Notes: generated by a model not told the origin, from the letters alone. A DNA stretch of 64,000 nucleotides from Candidatus Fusicatenibacter intestinigallinarum (GCA_019119555.1 DWWU01000030.1:32916-96915), one strand, 5' to 3'; counted from the first letter of the stretch, positions 17,540 to 30,140 are shown. Program-made: numbers and translations.

Positions 17540-20227
17540 TTATTCCGCATTCTCAATTCCAACCACTTCATATCCTGCATCCGCCACAGCCTCTTTCATA
17601 CGTTCCACATCCGCGTCGTATGACGCATCAATATAGGCCGCATTCTCCTCAAGGCTTACCCGCGCCGTCACACCCGGCACTTTGTTCAGCGCCTTCGTCA
17701 CAGCCGCCTGGCAGTGACTGCACATCATTCCGTCAATTTTCATAACGATATGGCGTGTGCTCTCTGTATCCGTAATCTTTTCCTGGTCGCCGTTCATCAC
17801 GGAAACCGTTTCCATTCCGGTATTTTCTGCGGTCTCAGCTGTCTCAGATTTCTCCGCCGCTTTCGGCAGTTCTTTCTCGCGGGAAACCTTTGTCGCCGGA
17901 TGTCCCTCACTGTTCTCCACTTCCTCCGGCTTTTTCAGCACATGGAAAAATCTCAGACGCAGCGCGTTCATCACGACAAAGAAACTGCTCAGACTCATGG
18001 CCGCAGCGCCGAACATGGGACTCAGTTTCCACCCGAACGCAGTATAAAATACGCCCGCCGCCAGCGGAATTCCGCAGGCATTATAGAAAAATGCCCAGAA
18101 AAGATTTTCTTTTATATTCCGAATGACTGCCTTGCTCAGTCCGATCGCCGTCACCACATCCAAAAGGTCATTTTTCATCAACACGATATCTGCGCTCTCA
18201 ATGGCAACGTCTGTGCCGGCACCGATGGCAATTCCCACGTCGGCTCTCGCAAGCGCCGGCGCATCGTTCATGCCGTCGCCGACCATTGCAACCTTTCTTC
18301 CTTCGCTCTGCAGCCGCGCAACCTCACGCTCTTTGTCCTGAGGAAGCACCTCGGCGATTACCGTATCGATCCCCAGCTGCCGCTGAATCGCCGCTGCGGT
18401 TCTCTTGTTGTCCCCGGTCAGCATGATAACTTCGATGCCGAGTTTTTTCAGTTCCCGGATTGCCTGAGCGCTGGTAGGCTTCACAATATCTGCCGCTCCG
18501 ATCACTCCGATCACCTGCTTCTCATCTGCAAACAGCAGCGGTGTTTTTCCCTCCTCTGCGAGGCGGTTCATCTGCTCTCCGGAGGTTTCGCAGTCAATCC
18601 CTTTTTCTTTCATCAGTCTGAGATTTCCCGCATAATACCATCTGCCGTCAATTTTCGCCTGGATTCCCTTTCCCGGAATCGCCTCGAATTCCTCTGTTTC
18701 AGGGACCGGAACATTTTCTTCCTTTGCCTTCTCCATAATCGCTTCCGCAAGAGGATGCTCGCTTTTTGCCTCCAGCGCCGCGGCGATCTCAAGAAAGCGT
18801 CTCTGTGTCATCACGGCACTGTTCTGAATCAGATCTGTCACAACTGGTTTCCCCTGGGTGATTGTCCCTGTCTTATCCAGCACAACGCTCTGAATACTGT
18901 GCGTTACTTCCAGCGCCTCGCCGGACTTGATCAGGATGCCATTCTCCGCGCCTTTGCCTGTTCCCACCATAATCGCCACAGGAGTCGCAAGACCCAGAGC
19001 GCAGGGACAGGAGATAACCAGCACGCTGATCGCACAGGACAGTGCAAATTCAAATTCCGCGCCGGTCGCCAGCCATACGACAGCGGTGATCAGAGCGATC
19101 GTCATAACAACCGGAACAAAGACACCTGCGATTCTGTCGGCGATTTTTGCAATCGGCGCTTTGCTTGCGCTGGCATCTTCCACCAGGCGGATAATCTGTG
19201 AGAAGGTAGTGTCGTCCCCGACTCTGGAAGCTTTCGCCTTTACATACCCTGCTTTGTTGATCGTAGCGGCAATTACCGAATCGCCCGGCTGCTTTTCCAC
19301 CGGTATGCTCTCGCCGGTGATCGCCGCCTCGTCCACGCTGGTGCTGCCTTCCAGGATCACACCGTCCACCGGTATGCTCTCGCCCGGTCTCACAATCACC
19401 GTATCTCCGACCGCCACCTGTTCCACAGGAATCCGAAGCTCCCTGCCTTCCCGCTCGACAACCGCCGTCTTCGGCGCCAGATTCATCAGTTTTGTAATCG
19501 CTTCACTGGTTTTTCCCTTTGAACGGGCCTCCAGATATTTGCCTACATTGATCAGGGCAAGAATCATGACTGCCGACTCAAAGTACAGATCGTGCTGATA
19601 CTGATGCACCAGCTCAAAATCCTGTACGCCAAGCCCGTATCCGATCCGGTAAATCGCAAAAATACCGTAGATCAGAGACGCCGACGATCCGACAGCGATC
19701 AGAGTATCCATATTCGGAGCGCCGTGAAACAGCGTGGAAAACCCTTTTGTATAATAAGCCTTGTTGATAAACGCTACCGGAAGGCAGAGCAGAAACTGGG
19801 TGAACGCAAATCCTACCGCGTTTTCTGTCCCCTCCAGAAACCAGGGAAGCGGCAGGCCCACCATATGCCCCATGGATACATACATCAATGGAATCAGAAA
19901 AACAAACGATAAAATCAGTCTTCTTTTCATGTTTTTCATCTGCTCTTCCACCGGGTTTGCCTTTGCTGCCTGCGCTGTTTTTCCGGCAGCTGCAGCGTTC
20001 TGTGCGGTTATACCGCTTTCCTTCACACTTGCACCGTATCCCGCATGTACCACCGCATCGATAATCTTTTCGTCAGAGGTGTCCCCTTCCTCATACTCCA
20101 CCTGCATACTGTTTGTCAGAAGGTTCACACTGACATCTTTTACTCCGTCCAGACGGCGTACGCATTTTTCCACCCTGGACGAACACGCGGAACAGGTCAT
20201 TCCTGTCACATCAAACTTCTGTTTCAT
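17540..20227 (-). CDS. copA: Copper-exporting P-type ATPase with N- and C-terminal metal-binding domains
   Basis: P1B-type ATPase pumping Cu(I) out of the cell. 895 residues. An N-terminal HMA domain (GMTCSACSSRVEK) is followed by eight predicted membrane helices. The ion-binding SCPCALGLATP motif, the phosphorylation site DKTGTIT, HPLAEAI in the nucleotide domain and the hinge GDGMNDAPALARADVG are all present. After the last helices a charged linker leads to a second HMA domain (KIDGMMCSHCQAAVTKALN) at the C-terminus, a less usual position. The ATG at 20227 follows AGGAGTGGCT. Transcription starts at a promoter whose start region carries a CsoR operator. Confidence 0.95.
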   Translation of the reverse strand: MKQKFDVTGMTCSACSSRVEKCVRRLDGVKDVSVNLLTNSMQVEYEEGDTSDEKIIDAVVHAGYGASVKESGITAQNAAAAGKTAQAAKANPVEEQMKNMKRRLILSFVFLIPLMYVSMGHMVGLPLPWFLEGTENAVGFAFTQFLLCLPVAFINKAYYTKGFSTLFHGAPNMDTLIAVGSSASLIYGIFAIYRIGYGLGVQDFELVHQYQHDLYFESAVMILALINVGKYLEARSKGKTSEAITKLMNLAPKTAVVEREGRELRIPVEQVAVGDTVIVRPGESIPVDGVILEGSTSVDEAAITGESIPVEKQPGDSVIAATINKAGYVKAKASRVGDDTTFSQIIRLVEDASASKAPIAKIADRIAGVFVPVVMTIALITAVVWLATGAEFEFALSCAISVLVISCPCALGLATPVAIMVGTGKGAENGILIKSGEALEVTHSIQSVVLDKTGTITQGKPVVTDLIQNSAVMTQRRFLEIAAALEAKSEHPLAEAIMEKAKEENVPVPETEEFEAIPGKGIQAKIDGRWYYAGNLRLMKEKGIDCETSGEQMNRLAEEGKTPLLFADEKQVIGVIGAADIVKPTSAQAIRELKKLGIEVIMLTGDNKRTAAAIQRQLGIDTVIAEVLPQDKEREVARLQSEGRKVAMVGDGMNDAPALARADVGIAIGAGTDVAIESADIVLMKNDLLDVVTAIGLSKAVIRNIKENLFWAFFYNACGIPLAAGVFYTAFGWKLSPMFGAAAMSLSSFFVVMNALRLRFFHVLKKPEEVENSEGHPATKVSREKELPKAAEKSETAETAENTGMETVSVMNGDQEKITDTESTRHIVMKIDGMMCSHCQAAVTKALNKVPGVTARVSLEENAAYIDASYDADVERMKEAVADAGYEVVGIENAE

Positions 20228-20307
20228 AGCCACTCCTTCCCGACACTTCCGCAGATCGATTTTTTCTTTTCACTCTCTTTTCTGCGGTGTCATTTCCTTT
20301 TATCTCG

Positions 20308-20326
20308 TATACCCCCATAGGGTATA
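20308..20326 (-). promoter_or_regulatory. CsoR-type operator of copA
   Basis: Palindrome TATACCCCCATAGGGTATA. Matches the known CsoR operator pattern of G/C triplets flanked by TA-rich ends and is nearly identical to the site in front of csoR at 32345-32361. Lies just downstream of the -10 box, so a bound repressor would block initiation. Confidence 0.85.
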
Positions 20327-20340
20327 TTGTTTACAGAATT

Positions 20341-20369
20341 ATCATAGCACAGCTTCTTTCAAATGTAAA
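20341..20369 (-). promoter_or_regulatory. Predicted promoter of copA
   Basis: Minus strand TTTACA, 17-base spacer, TATGAT; the operator begins about 15 bases downstream. It lies immediately after the terminator of the upstream sugar operon. Confidence 0.8.
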
Positions 20370-20372
20370 GCG

Positions 20373-20420
20373 AAAAAAAAGCCGCACACCCGACAAGATT
20401 TTCTTTGCCAGATGTGCGGC
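20373..20420 (-). terminator. Terminator of the sugar oxidoreductase/epimerase operon
   Basis: Minus strand: GCCGCACA ... TGTGCGGC followed by eight T. It separates the four-gene operon from copA. Confidence 0.85.
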
Positions 20421-20485
20421 CCGGCAGGCGTCGCTTGCGCAGCGCCTGTAATCCCCCTTGATTCGATTTTCCGAAATCATATTCC

Positions 20486-20513
20486 GCAACCGTTCAGCCA
20501 GCTGAACGGTTGC
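20486..20513. repeat. Dispersed palindromic repeat, perfect 28-bp short form
   Basis: GCAACCGTTCAGC-CA-GCTGAACGGTTGC: 13-bp arms pair perfectly. This is the cleanest copy in the window. Located between the operon's last stop codon and its terminator. Confidence 0.85.
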
Positions 20514-20558
20514 CACATTCCTGCAGCCTGTGCTGTCGCAACACGCACGCAGGAAACA

Positions 20559-21428
20559 TTATTTCTCCAGCTCAAACCAGTCTGCATATCCCAGTTTGAT
20601 CAGGTTGTCACGGCTGATCTTCAGGCTCTCAAACGGATCTCTTCCGTAGGTATCGTCCTGCTCGATCAGGAAGTACTCGCTTCCTCCTTCCAGACCTGCC
20701 TCGATGCATTCTTTGATCGGAAGAGTACCCTCTCCAACCTCAGCAAACTCTACAATGTTGTTGAACGCAGACATGAATGCTTTTGCATCAAATTCTCCCT
20801 CCGGCATCTTCACTTCACCGATGCGGTAATCTTTCAGATGCAGCAGACGAATTCTTCCGTTGTATTTCTTGATGAACTCAACCGGGTTCTCACCGCCTCT
20901 GTGGATCCAGTGAATATCCAGCTCAAATCCCATATATTTGGTGTTGTTCTTGATGATGTCCAGCAGATACTCGCCGTCATATCTTACAAACTCAACATGA
21001 TGGTTGTGATAGTACAGGTCGATGCCTTCTGCTTTCAGCTTCTCAGCCATTTCATCGGCACGCTTAACGAAATCCAGGGCTTTCTCTCTGTTGCCCATAC
21101 AGGTCATCGGCAGCATACCGATACGCAGCATATCACAGTTCAGAGTCTTACAATCCTGTACGATCTTATCAAAATCGCTTACCAGATACTCTCCCGGCAT
21201 ACCCGGCATCATCGGCTCCAGAGCTGCGGTGCAGGAAGAAACCTTGATTCCGAATTCGTCGCAGGCTTTTTTCATTCCCGCTACGTTTTCCGGAGTCATC
21301 GGAACCTGAGAAATCTCAATACAGTGATATCCCAGCTCTGCACATTTCTTCAGAGTCTCATATGCGCCCAGTTCATCAATTTTTTTCTTGATGGTACTCA
21401 TCTGAATACCAATTAATCCTCTTTTCAT
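20559..21428 (-). CDS. Sugar phosphate isomerase/epimerase family protein (TIM barrel)
   Basis: 289 residues of the AP-endonuclease-2-like xylose isomerase superfamily. Barrel strands with likely metal ligands are visible: GYHCIEISQ near residue 32, YYHNHHVEF in the middle, FELDIHWIHRGG and LLHLKDY, and the C-terminal YFLIEQDDT. Relatives act as epimerases, or as lyases and hydratases on 3-keto-sugars. Last gene of a four-gene operon with two Gfo/Idh/MocA oxidoreductases and a second TIM-barrel protein, which points to sugar or glycoside conversion by a keto-intermediate. The exact reaction is unknown. Confidence 0.85.
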   Translation of the reverse strand: MKRGLIGIQMSTIKKKIDELGAYETLKKCAELGYHCIEISQVPMTPENVAGMKKACDEFGIKVSSCTAALEPMMPGMPGEYLVSDFDKIVQDCKTLNCDMLRIGMLPMTCMGNREKALDFVKRADEMAEKLKAEGIDLYYHNHHVEFVRYDGEYLLDIIKNNTKYMGFELDIHWIHRGGENPVEFIKKYNGRIRLLHLKDYRIGEVKMPEGEFDAKAFMSAFNNIVEFAEVGEGTLPIKECIEAGLEGGSEYFLIEQDDTYGRDPFESLKISRDNLIKLGYADWFELEK

Positions 21429-21480
21429 CGCAAATACCTTCTTCCTGTTTTATTGCCCGATCTTTCATCTGTTCCGGCTG

Positions 21481-22482
21481 TTATACCGTTACCCAGATTC
21501 CAAAACGACCGGAATTCTGAATTGCATCAATGAGCTGGATACTCATCTCTGCGTCGGCCACATGAATATAGTCGCCGCTTCCTGTCTCCAGACTCTGATA
21601 GAATTTCCGGATCAGTTTCTCATGGCTGGAGCCATAGTAGAATTTGGTTCCCGGCAATTTCCGGTCTTCCACAACCTTCGTCTCTGTCCCGTCTTCTTCC
21701 ACACGGTACAGAATATTGTCCCGCATACGGAAAGAAGCTTTTTCCAGATCCACGGCCAGCTGGACAGATTCGTTCTTATAGTTCGCAATCGTCGCCTGGA
21801 ACAGACCACGAGCTCCGTTTTCGAACTCAAGAGAAGCAGTCACAGTGTCCTCAACCTCAATTCCGTAATCCAGAATCTGGCTTACGGATGCTTTCAGACG
21901 GCTGATCGGTCCTGCCAGGAAATACAGCAGATCCAGGGTATGCACAGACTGATTGATCATGCATCCGCCCCCTGCTGTCTTCCATTTTCCTCTCCATGGC
22001 TTCTCATCATAATATTCTTTCGTACGGGCCCAGGGCACGCTGCCGCGGATTCCCGTAACCTTTCCATACTCTCCGCTGTCAATCAGCTCCTTCAGAGCTT
22101 CTGTCGTTTCATTCAGACGATTCTGAAGACAGATTCCGATCTGAAGTTCCGGATGATCCTTCTCCAGCTGCACAAACTCTGCAGCCTGCGCCTGATTCAG
22201 AGCCACCGGCTTCTCGCAGAATACATTCACTCCCATCTCCACCGCTTCTTTCGCCACAGGATAATGGAGATAATGAGGAAGACAGATATGTACGCAGTCC
22301 GGTCTCTCCTTCCGAATCATTTCCTTATAATCTGTGTAAAACGGAACCTCCTGCGGCGCTTTTTCTCTGACAGACGGATCAATATCGCACACTGCACAGA
22401 GCTGAATCTGATCATTTGCCGCAATCGCTTCCAGATGGGTCGAGGAGATCACCCCCAGACCAATCACCGCTGCTTTCTTCAT
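21481..22482 (-). CDS. Gfo/Idh/MocA family oxidoreductase (smaller)
   Basis: 333 residues. NAD(P)-binding Rossmann start AAVIGLGVISSTHLEAI, the family EKP motif in VFCEKPVALNQ with the catalytic lysine, and GGGCMINQSVHTLDLLYF with the conserved His at the active site. These enzymes oxidise or reduce sugar hydroxyls, often at C3 of glucosides. It lies between the larger oxidoreductase and the last epimerase of the operon. A redox pair acting in opposite directions with the neighbouring oxidoreductase is plausible but inferred. Ribosome site GCGAGGTGGG. Confidence 0.88.
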   Translation of the reverse strand: MKKAAVIGLGVISSTHLEAIAANDQIQLCAVCDIDPSVREKAPQEVPFYTDYKEMIRKERPDCVHICLPHYLHYPVAKEAVEMGVNVFCEKPVALNQAQAAEFVQLEKDHPELQIGICLQNRLNETTEALKELIDSGEYGKVTGIRGSVPWARTKEYYDEKPWRGKWKTAGGGCMINQSVHTLDLLYFLAGPISRLKASVSQILDYGIEVEDTVTASLEFENGARGLFQATIANYKNESVQLAVDLEKASFRMRDNILYRVEEDGTETKVVEDRKLPGTKFYYGSSHEKLIRKFYQSLETGSGDYIHVADAEMSIQLIDAIQNSGRFGIWVTV

Positions 22483-22500
22483 AACCCACCTCGCATCTGA

Positions 22501-22575
22501 AGCAGCAGTTCAGTGTCATTCTTCAATAACCGCAGCGCTTTCGCGGTGCGCCCGAAGAAGCGCCGAACTGCTGCT
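22501..22575. repeat. Nested hairpin between two oxidoreductase genes
   Basis: Arms AGCAGCAGTTC / GAACTGCTGCT (perfect 11 bp) enclose a second helix ACCGC/GCGGT. The outer arm resembles the GCAGCAGTTCAG arm of the dispersed repeat family, but the interior differs. Sits inside the operon, so it could also adjust expression of the downstream genes. Confidence 0.6.
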
Positions 22576-22599
22576 GTCTATACTTTCTCAGATCAGGTT

Positions 22600-23808
22600 T
22601 CAGGACCTGGTCGGGAACTGTCCTTCCTCTTCAATCTTCTTATTCAGTTCTGCAAGATACAGATCCTCATCTACAGGATTCTCAACCTTCTTGCCAAGCC
22701 AGCTGGACAGCTGGATCGCATTTGCAAGATTTACGCCGTTGATTCCATCAGAACCAGGAGCCAGAAGCGGGCTTCCGGTCAGAATATGCAGAGCAAAGTT
22801 CTCCATAACGGTGGTATGCTGATATCCCCATCCGTCCTGGTTCTCGAACTCTTCTACTGTATAGAGACCGCCGCCATCTGCAGCATTTCCCATGGTCAGC
22901 TTCGCAACATCCATCATGGACATCGTCTCATTCATCTCTGTCTCAGACTTGTTGAATCTGTAAACGGTAGCTTTCTTACTTCCGTCTACCACGATTTTTC
23001 CTTTGTCCAGGTCAATCTCGAAACGGTCAGTTCCCACAGCGTCATGGGTACAGGTGATAAAGCTTCCTGTTGCGCCGTTCGGATACTCGGTGATAACCGT
23101 AACGTCATCCTCTACCTTCACTCTGTCTTTGTCTCTGTATGCTCCGTACAGACAGGTGCTGTAAACGGTGCTCGGGATACCGCAGATCCACTGCCACAGG
23201 TCTAACTGATGAGGTGCCTGATTTACCAGAACGCCGCCGCCTTCGCCGCCCCAGGTTGCTCTCCATGCACTCTGTTTGTAATAGCTGTCCGGACGCCACC
23301 AGGTATTGATGATCCAGTTGGAACGACGGATATTTCCAAGTTCACCGGACTCTACAATTTCTTTTACTCTCTGATACAGCTTATTGGTTCTCTGATTGAA
23401 CATAATGCCGAACGCCACATCAGGATGTTTTGCTGCGCACTCGTTCATCTCGCGAACAGCCTTTGCATAAACGCCGGCAGGTTTCTCAACCAGAACATTC
23501 ATTCCGTGCTCCAGACAGTAAATAGCGATTTCTGTATGCAGATAGTGCGGAACCGTTGTGATTACCGCGTCAACGTTTCCGGACGCAACCATCTCTTTCC
23601 AGTCTGTGTAGAACGGATACTCCGGATATTTCTCCTTGCACATTTTCTCTTTTTCCGGATCAATGTCGCAGAGCGCGCCCAGCTCGCAGTGCGGCGGACA
23701 CGGAGCAGCCGGCATACCAGGCATTCCGCCTCTGCCGGTCAGGAAACCTGCATACGCTCCGCCCTGAGCACCGATTCCAATCAGACCAAAACGAATTTTT
23801 TTCTCCAT
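22600..23808 (-). CDS. Gfo/Idh/MocA family oxidoreductase (larger)
   Basis: 402 residues. Rossmann motif FGLIGIGAQGGAYAG, the dinucleotide and catalytic segment NVLVEKPAGVYAK (EKP motif), and the active-site segment GGGVLVNQAPHQLDLWQW. An insertion rich in Gly, Met and Pro (GRGGMPGMPAAP) follows the first beta-alpha unit. Second gene of the operon, 39 bases after the first epimerase. Resembles the oxidoreductases that make 3-keto-glucosides in glycoside-converting clusters of gut bacteria; substrate and direction are not determined by sequence. Ribosome site GGAGG. Confidence 0.88.
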   Translation of the reverse strand: MEKKIRFGLIGIGAQGGAYAGFLTGRGGMPGMPAAPCPPHCELGALCDIDPEKEKMCKEKYPEYPFYTDWKEMVASGNVDAVITTVPHYLHTEIAIYCLEHGMNVLVEKPAGVYAKAVREMNECAAKHPDVAFGIMFNQRTNKLYQRVKEIVESGELGNIRRSNWIINTWWRPDSYYKQSAWRATWGGEGGGVLVNQAPHQLDLWQWICGIPSTVYSTCLYGAYRDKDRVKVEDDVTVITEYPNGATGSFITCTHDAVGTDRFEIDLDKGKIVVDGSKKATVYRFNKSETEMNETMSMMDVAKLTMGNAADGGGLYTVEEFENQDGWGYQHTTVMENFALHILTGSPLLAPGSDGINGVNLANAIQLSSWLGKKVENPVDEDLYLAELNKKIEEEGQFPTRS

Positions 23809-23847
23809 TTGATTTATCCTCCATTCCGCTGTATTTTCAGCAAATTT

Positions 23848-24732
23848 TTATTTTTCAAGGCCGATCCGGTTCAGAATATCAAGCAATGCATGATACTGCA
23901 TGGAATATCCTTCCGCACCGTCTTTTGCCTTATTTTCTTTGATAATGTTTTCAGCTGCCTCCGTCTCCAGCGACGCAAGAGAATCAAACAGCACCAAATG
24001 CGGCTCCAGGGTCAGGAAACCTTCGTAGCCTTCGTCGCAGATCGCCTGTTTCAGAAGCTGCTCGATCTTTCCGTCGCCGGTTCCGCACAGAACGTTTTCA
24101 TTGTCTGTATATACCGCATCTTTGATATGGATATACGCCACGTGCTCCTTGAGCATATCCCAGCACTCCTGCGTATCTTCCTTGCACTGTACAAAGTTGG
24201 CAAAGTCAAACGCCGCCTTCAGATACGGGCTTGGGATCTCATCGAAAATCACCTTGCAGCGGCGGGCAATGTCGCCGTAAATATCTTTTTCATTTTCGTG
24301 GAGAAGAACAACCTCATATTTTCTGGCGATCTCTTCAAATTCCTTCAGTTTTGCGATTACTTCATCTTTGTAATCATCGGGATTTTTATCCTTCGGGATG
24401 TAGAAACTGAACATACGGATATAGCGGCATCCGCTTAACTTACACATTTTGCAGATTTCTTCCAGCTGCTTTTTCTGCTTTTCGAAATCTTCCTCGCTGT
24501 CTACCGGAATTTTTCCAATCGGAGAACCCATAGAGGAAATTTTGACCTGGGCTTCATCCAAACGCGGAAGCAGTTTCTCAGCAAACTCCTCCGCAGTATA
24601 ATCGGCAATACCTTTTCCATCCGCTGAACGGAGAGAAATGTGATCCATTCCGAGTTCACGGACAACCTTCAGCTGCTTGTCCAGATCCGGACTAATCTCA
24701 TCGGCAAAACCGGAAATAATAATTTTCTCCAT
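23848..24732 (-). CDS. Sugar phosphate isomerase/epimerase family protein (TIM barrel)
   Basis: 294 residues, first gene of the operon. TIM-barrel features: SGFADEISPDLDKQL at the N-terminus, ISLRSADGK, RYIRMFSFYIP, VLLHENEKDIYG, KAAFDFANFVQC, YIHIKDAV and a C-terminal GFLTLEPHL, giving Glu, Asp and His residues at strand ends as in metal-dependent members. Only distantly similar to the last gene of the operon, so the two probably carry out different steps. Cytoplasmic, no signal peptide. Promoter region with a possible operator at 24787-24806. Confidence 0.86.
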   Translation of the reverse strand: MEKIIISGFADEISPDLDKQLKVVRELGMDHISLRSADGKGIADYTAEEFAEKLLPRLDEAQVKISSMGSPIGKIPVDSEEDFEKQKKQLEEICKMCKLSGCRYIRMFSFYIPKDKNPDDYKDEVIAKLKEFEEIARKYEVVLLHENEKDIYGDIARRCKVIFDEIPSPYLKAAFDFANFVQCKEDTQECWDMLKEHVAYIHIKDAVYTDNENVLCGTGDGKIEQLLKQAICDEGYEGFLTLEPHLVLFDSLASLETEAAENIIKENKAKDGAEGYSMQYHALLDILNRIGLEK

Positions 24733-24786
24733 GATAACCTACCTTTCCTGTGTATCACAAGTTTATACAGATATCATACCACAATC

Positions 24787-24806
24787 TGTTCAAAAACGTT
24801 AGAACA
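24787..24806. promoter_or_regulatory. Possible operator of the sugar operon
   Basis: Inverted repeat TGTTC-N10-GAACA, followed on the minus strand by a TATGAT -10-like box about 20 bases further on. The -35 region is poor, which would fit an activated promoter. Confidence 0.4.
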
Positions 24807-24924
24807 ATTTTGGCATAGTTTAGCATAATTCTATGTTTTCATGAATATCGACAGGAAACCGCTCTCATTTCTGGCCATCTTTCACAATTTAAAAAATACG
24901 GAAAAACAACCGCAAAAAAAGGAA

Positions 24925-27168
24925 TCATACCCGTATTCTGGTTCCCTTTCCGTCGCGTTTGGCCGGTTTGATTCGGGTGTTCAGGGAAATTTCTTTGTCT
25001 TTGTAGAGGATTCTGCATTCCATGCCGCTGACCAGGAGATACGCGTGTTCGACAGAATCCCCCTCCGCCAGGCGGATCCCCCGGACACCGATGGCGGCCT
25101 TTTTCTTTTCCGGTACCTCCTGAACCAGGAATTTCAGGAAACAGCCTTCGGCGGACTGAAGCACCACGTATTCATTTTCGCTGCAGATCCCTGCAAAAAT
25201 CAGCCGGTCGTTCTCTCCGGACAGTTTGGTAGCCGCAATCGTCCGTTTTACCACATCGAATTCCGAGCCGTCCACCTGTTTGACCATCCCGGCTCCGGAT
25301 ACGAACAGCAGTTTCTGCTGTCTGATATTTTCCAGCGAATTCACGTATACCATCTGTTCCGTGGCGCTGCTGTAATTTCCGAGATTATCGATGGGCGTGC
25401 CCTTGTCGCGGAATCTTCCGTAGGGAAGATCCTGCACCTTCACCGTGTGCATCTGTCCAAGATCTGTGAAAATACAGATTTTATCTGTATTTCTGCACCG
25501 GAACACGTACCGGTTTTCTGCAAGGGCGCTTTCCTTATTCCTTTCAAATGCGGTTACATCAATGGTCTTCGCGTATCCGAAACGATCCATCAGAAAGACA
25601 ACGTCCATCTCCTCGACTTTCGGTTCCTCAATAACGATCTCTCTGGCATTTTCCACCGCCGTCTTTCTGGGGCTTCCATACTCTTTCTTGATCTGTTCCA
25701 GGTCTTCCAGAATCACCGCCGCCATAGACGAATAATTGTTCAGAATATCCTCATACCGTGCAATTTTCCGGACAGTTTCCCTGTATTCTTTCTTCAGGGC
25801 CTCGATTTCCAGCCCGATCAGCTTCTGCAGACGCATCTCGAGGATCGCCGTCGTCTGTCTCTCGGTAAAGCGAAGCTGCCCGGCATCTTTTCTGCTTTTC
25901 TCGCTTCTAAACCGGATGCCTTCGGTAACGCCTTCCGTCAGACAGGCCCGAACCTGTTTCTGCGTCTTGCTTCCACGGAGAATCTCGATAATCAGATCGA
26001 TCACATCGCAGGCGCGAATCAGGCCTTCCTGAACCTCTCTGCGTTCTATCTCCTTGTCGAGAAGCGTCTGATATTTTCTGCGGGTCACCTCGAACTGAAA
26101 GTCCACATGGTGCTCGATGATCTGCTTCAGATTCAGCGTCTCCGGCTTTTTATCCGCCACTGCAAGCATGTTTACGCTGAAGGTGTCTTCCAGACGTGTC
26201 TTTTTGTACAGCAGATTGGTCAGATACTCCACATCCGCACCCCGCTTCAACTCCAGAACAATCCGGATTCCTTCTTTCGAGGACTGGTTGGAGATATCTG
26301 TAATATCCGTGGTCTTTTTCGTCTCGATCAGAGAGACAACGTCATTGAGAAACTTTCCGATGTTCGCGACGATCATCGGATACGGAATCTCCGTGATGAC
26401 GAGGCACTGACGGCCTCCTTTGCCTTTTTCCACTTCCACTTTTCCGCGGATCCTGATTTTCCCGGTCCCTGTCTCGTAGATATTCAGAAGATCGTCTTTG
26501 TTGACGACAATTCCGCCGGTGGGAAAATCCGGCCCCTTAATATACTGCATCAGTTCCCGGACAGTGATCTCCTGATTTTCCAGGTAAGCCCGGACAGCGT
26601 CCACGACCTCTCCCAGATTATGGGGCGGAATGCTGGTCGCCATGCCCACTGCGATTCCGTCGGCGCCGTTGACCAGAAGATTCGGAACGCGGACCGGAAG
26701 GACCTCCGGCTCCTTTTCCGTGCCGTCAAAGTTCGGGACAAAATCCACAACATTCTTGTCCAGATCCCGCAGGTAAACCTCCTGCGTGATCTTCTGGAGG
26801 CGCGCCTCCGTATATCGCATCGCCGCAGCGCCGTCGCCCTCGATGGAGCCGAAATTCCCATGTCCGTCCACCAGCGGAATCCCTTTCTTGAAATCCTGGG
26901 CCATTACAACCAGCGCTTCGTAGATGGAACTGTCTCCGTGCGGATGGTATTTACCCATCGTATCTCCGACGATTCGGGCACATTTCCGGTAAGGCCGGTC
27001 ATACTGGATCCCAAGTTCGTACATATCGTAAAGCGTCCGTCTCTGAACCGGCTTCAGACCGTCTCTGACGTCCGGAAGCGCCCGGGCAATAATGACGCTC
27101 ATCGCGTAGTCAATATAGGATTTCTGCATCAGTTCGGAATATTCGGTTCGTATAATCTGTTCTTCCAT
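24925..27168 (-). CDS. parC: Type IIA topoisomerase subunit A, topoisomerase IV-like
   Basis: DNA-cleaving subunit that partners the ATPase encoded upstream, decatenating or relaxing DNA. 747 residues. The quinolone-pocket segment [12 protein letters not shown] carries Ser and Glu at the positions that are Ser and Glu in ParC (Glu is Asp in GyrA). The catalytic tyrosine lies in [10 protein letters not shown]. The C-terminal pinwheel domain has no clear GyrA-box (QRRGGRG-type), supporting topoisomerase IV rather than gyrase. It follows parE by 18 bases. A duplicated gyrase remains the alternative. Confidence 0.88.
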   Translation of the reverse strand: MEEQIIRTEYSELMQKSYIDYAMSVIIARALPDVRDGLKPVQRRTLYDMYELGIQYDRPYRKCARIVGDTMGKYHPHGDSSIYEALVVMAQDFKKGIPLVDGHGNFGSIEGDGAAAMRYTEARLQKITQEVYLRDLDKNVVDFVPNFDGTEKEPEVLPVRVPNLLVNGADGIAVGMATSIPPHNLGEVVDAVRAYLENQEITVRELMQYIKGPDFPTGGIVVNKDDLLNIYETGTGKIRIRGKVEVEKGKGGRQCLVITEIPYPMIVANIGKFLNDVVSLIETKKTTDITDISNQSSKEGIRIVLELKRGADVEYLTNLLYKKTRLEDTFSVNMLAVADKKPETLNLKQIIEHHVDFQFEVTRRKYQTLLDKEIERREVQEGLIRACDVIDLIIEILRGSKTQKQVRACLTEGVTEGIRFRSEKSRKDAGQLRFTERQTTAILEMRLQKLIGLEIEALKKEYRETVRKIARYEDILNNYSSMAAVILEDLEQIKKEYGSPRKTAVENAREIVIEEPKVEEMDVVFLMDRFGYAKTIDVTAFERNKESALAENRYVFRCRNTDKICIFTDLGQMHTVKVQDLPYGRFRDKGTPIDNLGNYSSATEQMVYVNSLENIRQQKLLFVSGAGMVKQVDGSEFDVVKRTIAATKLSGENDRLIFAGICSENEYVVLQSAEGCFLKFLVQEVPEKKKAAIGVRGIRLAEGDSVEHAYLLVSGMECRILYKDKEISLNTRIKPAKRDGKGTRIRV

Positions 27169-27186
27169 GCTTTGTCATTCCCTTTC

Positions 27187-29798
<2,612 letters not shown>

Positions 29799-30008
29799 CC
29801 TATCTTTCCCCTTTGCTTCGGTGTTTTATTACTGCAGGGATCCGATCCCCGTCACAAAATTTCATAAAAGATGCCAGAATCTACTATAACACATCCGCGT
29901 TTTTCCCGCAAGCGCGTTTCGAACATTTGTTTGTCTCATGATGCACAGCAACCCCGCGCAACTGCCGCACAGTCTGAGATTATAACATCTGAAAATCAAA
30001 ATTTCAAT

Positions 30009-30064
30009 GCAGGCGCTGTGCTTTCATACAGTCTTTGCAGCGAATGCACAGACCTGGCGGAACC
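30009..30064. repeat. Dispersed palindromic repeat, long form, reverse orientation
   Basis: Read on the minus strand: CCAGGTCTGTGCATTCGCTG, a diverged second arm, then GTATGAAAGCACAG and CGCCTGC. It is the only recognisable content of the 340-base gap between the HAD gene and tRNA-Glu. Confidence 0.68.
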
Positions 30065-30140
30065 GAAACTTGTATTTTCTTCAATTTTTAGAAAAAAGTA
30101 CTTGCATTTTTCCGAAAGATGATGTATTATTTTAGAGTAA

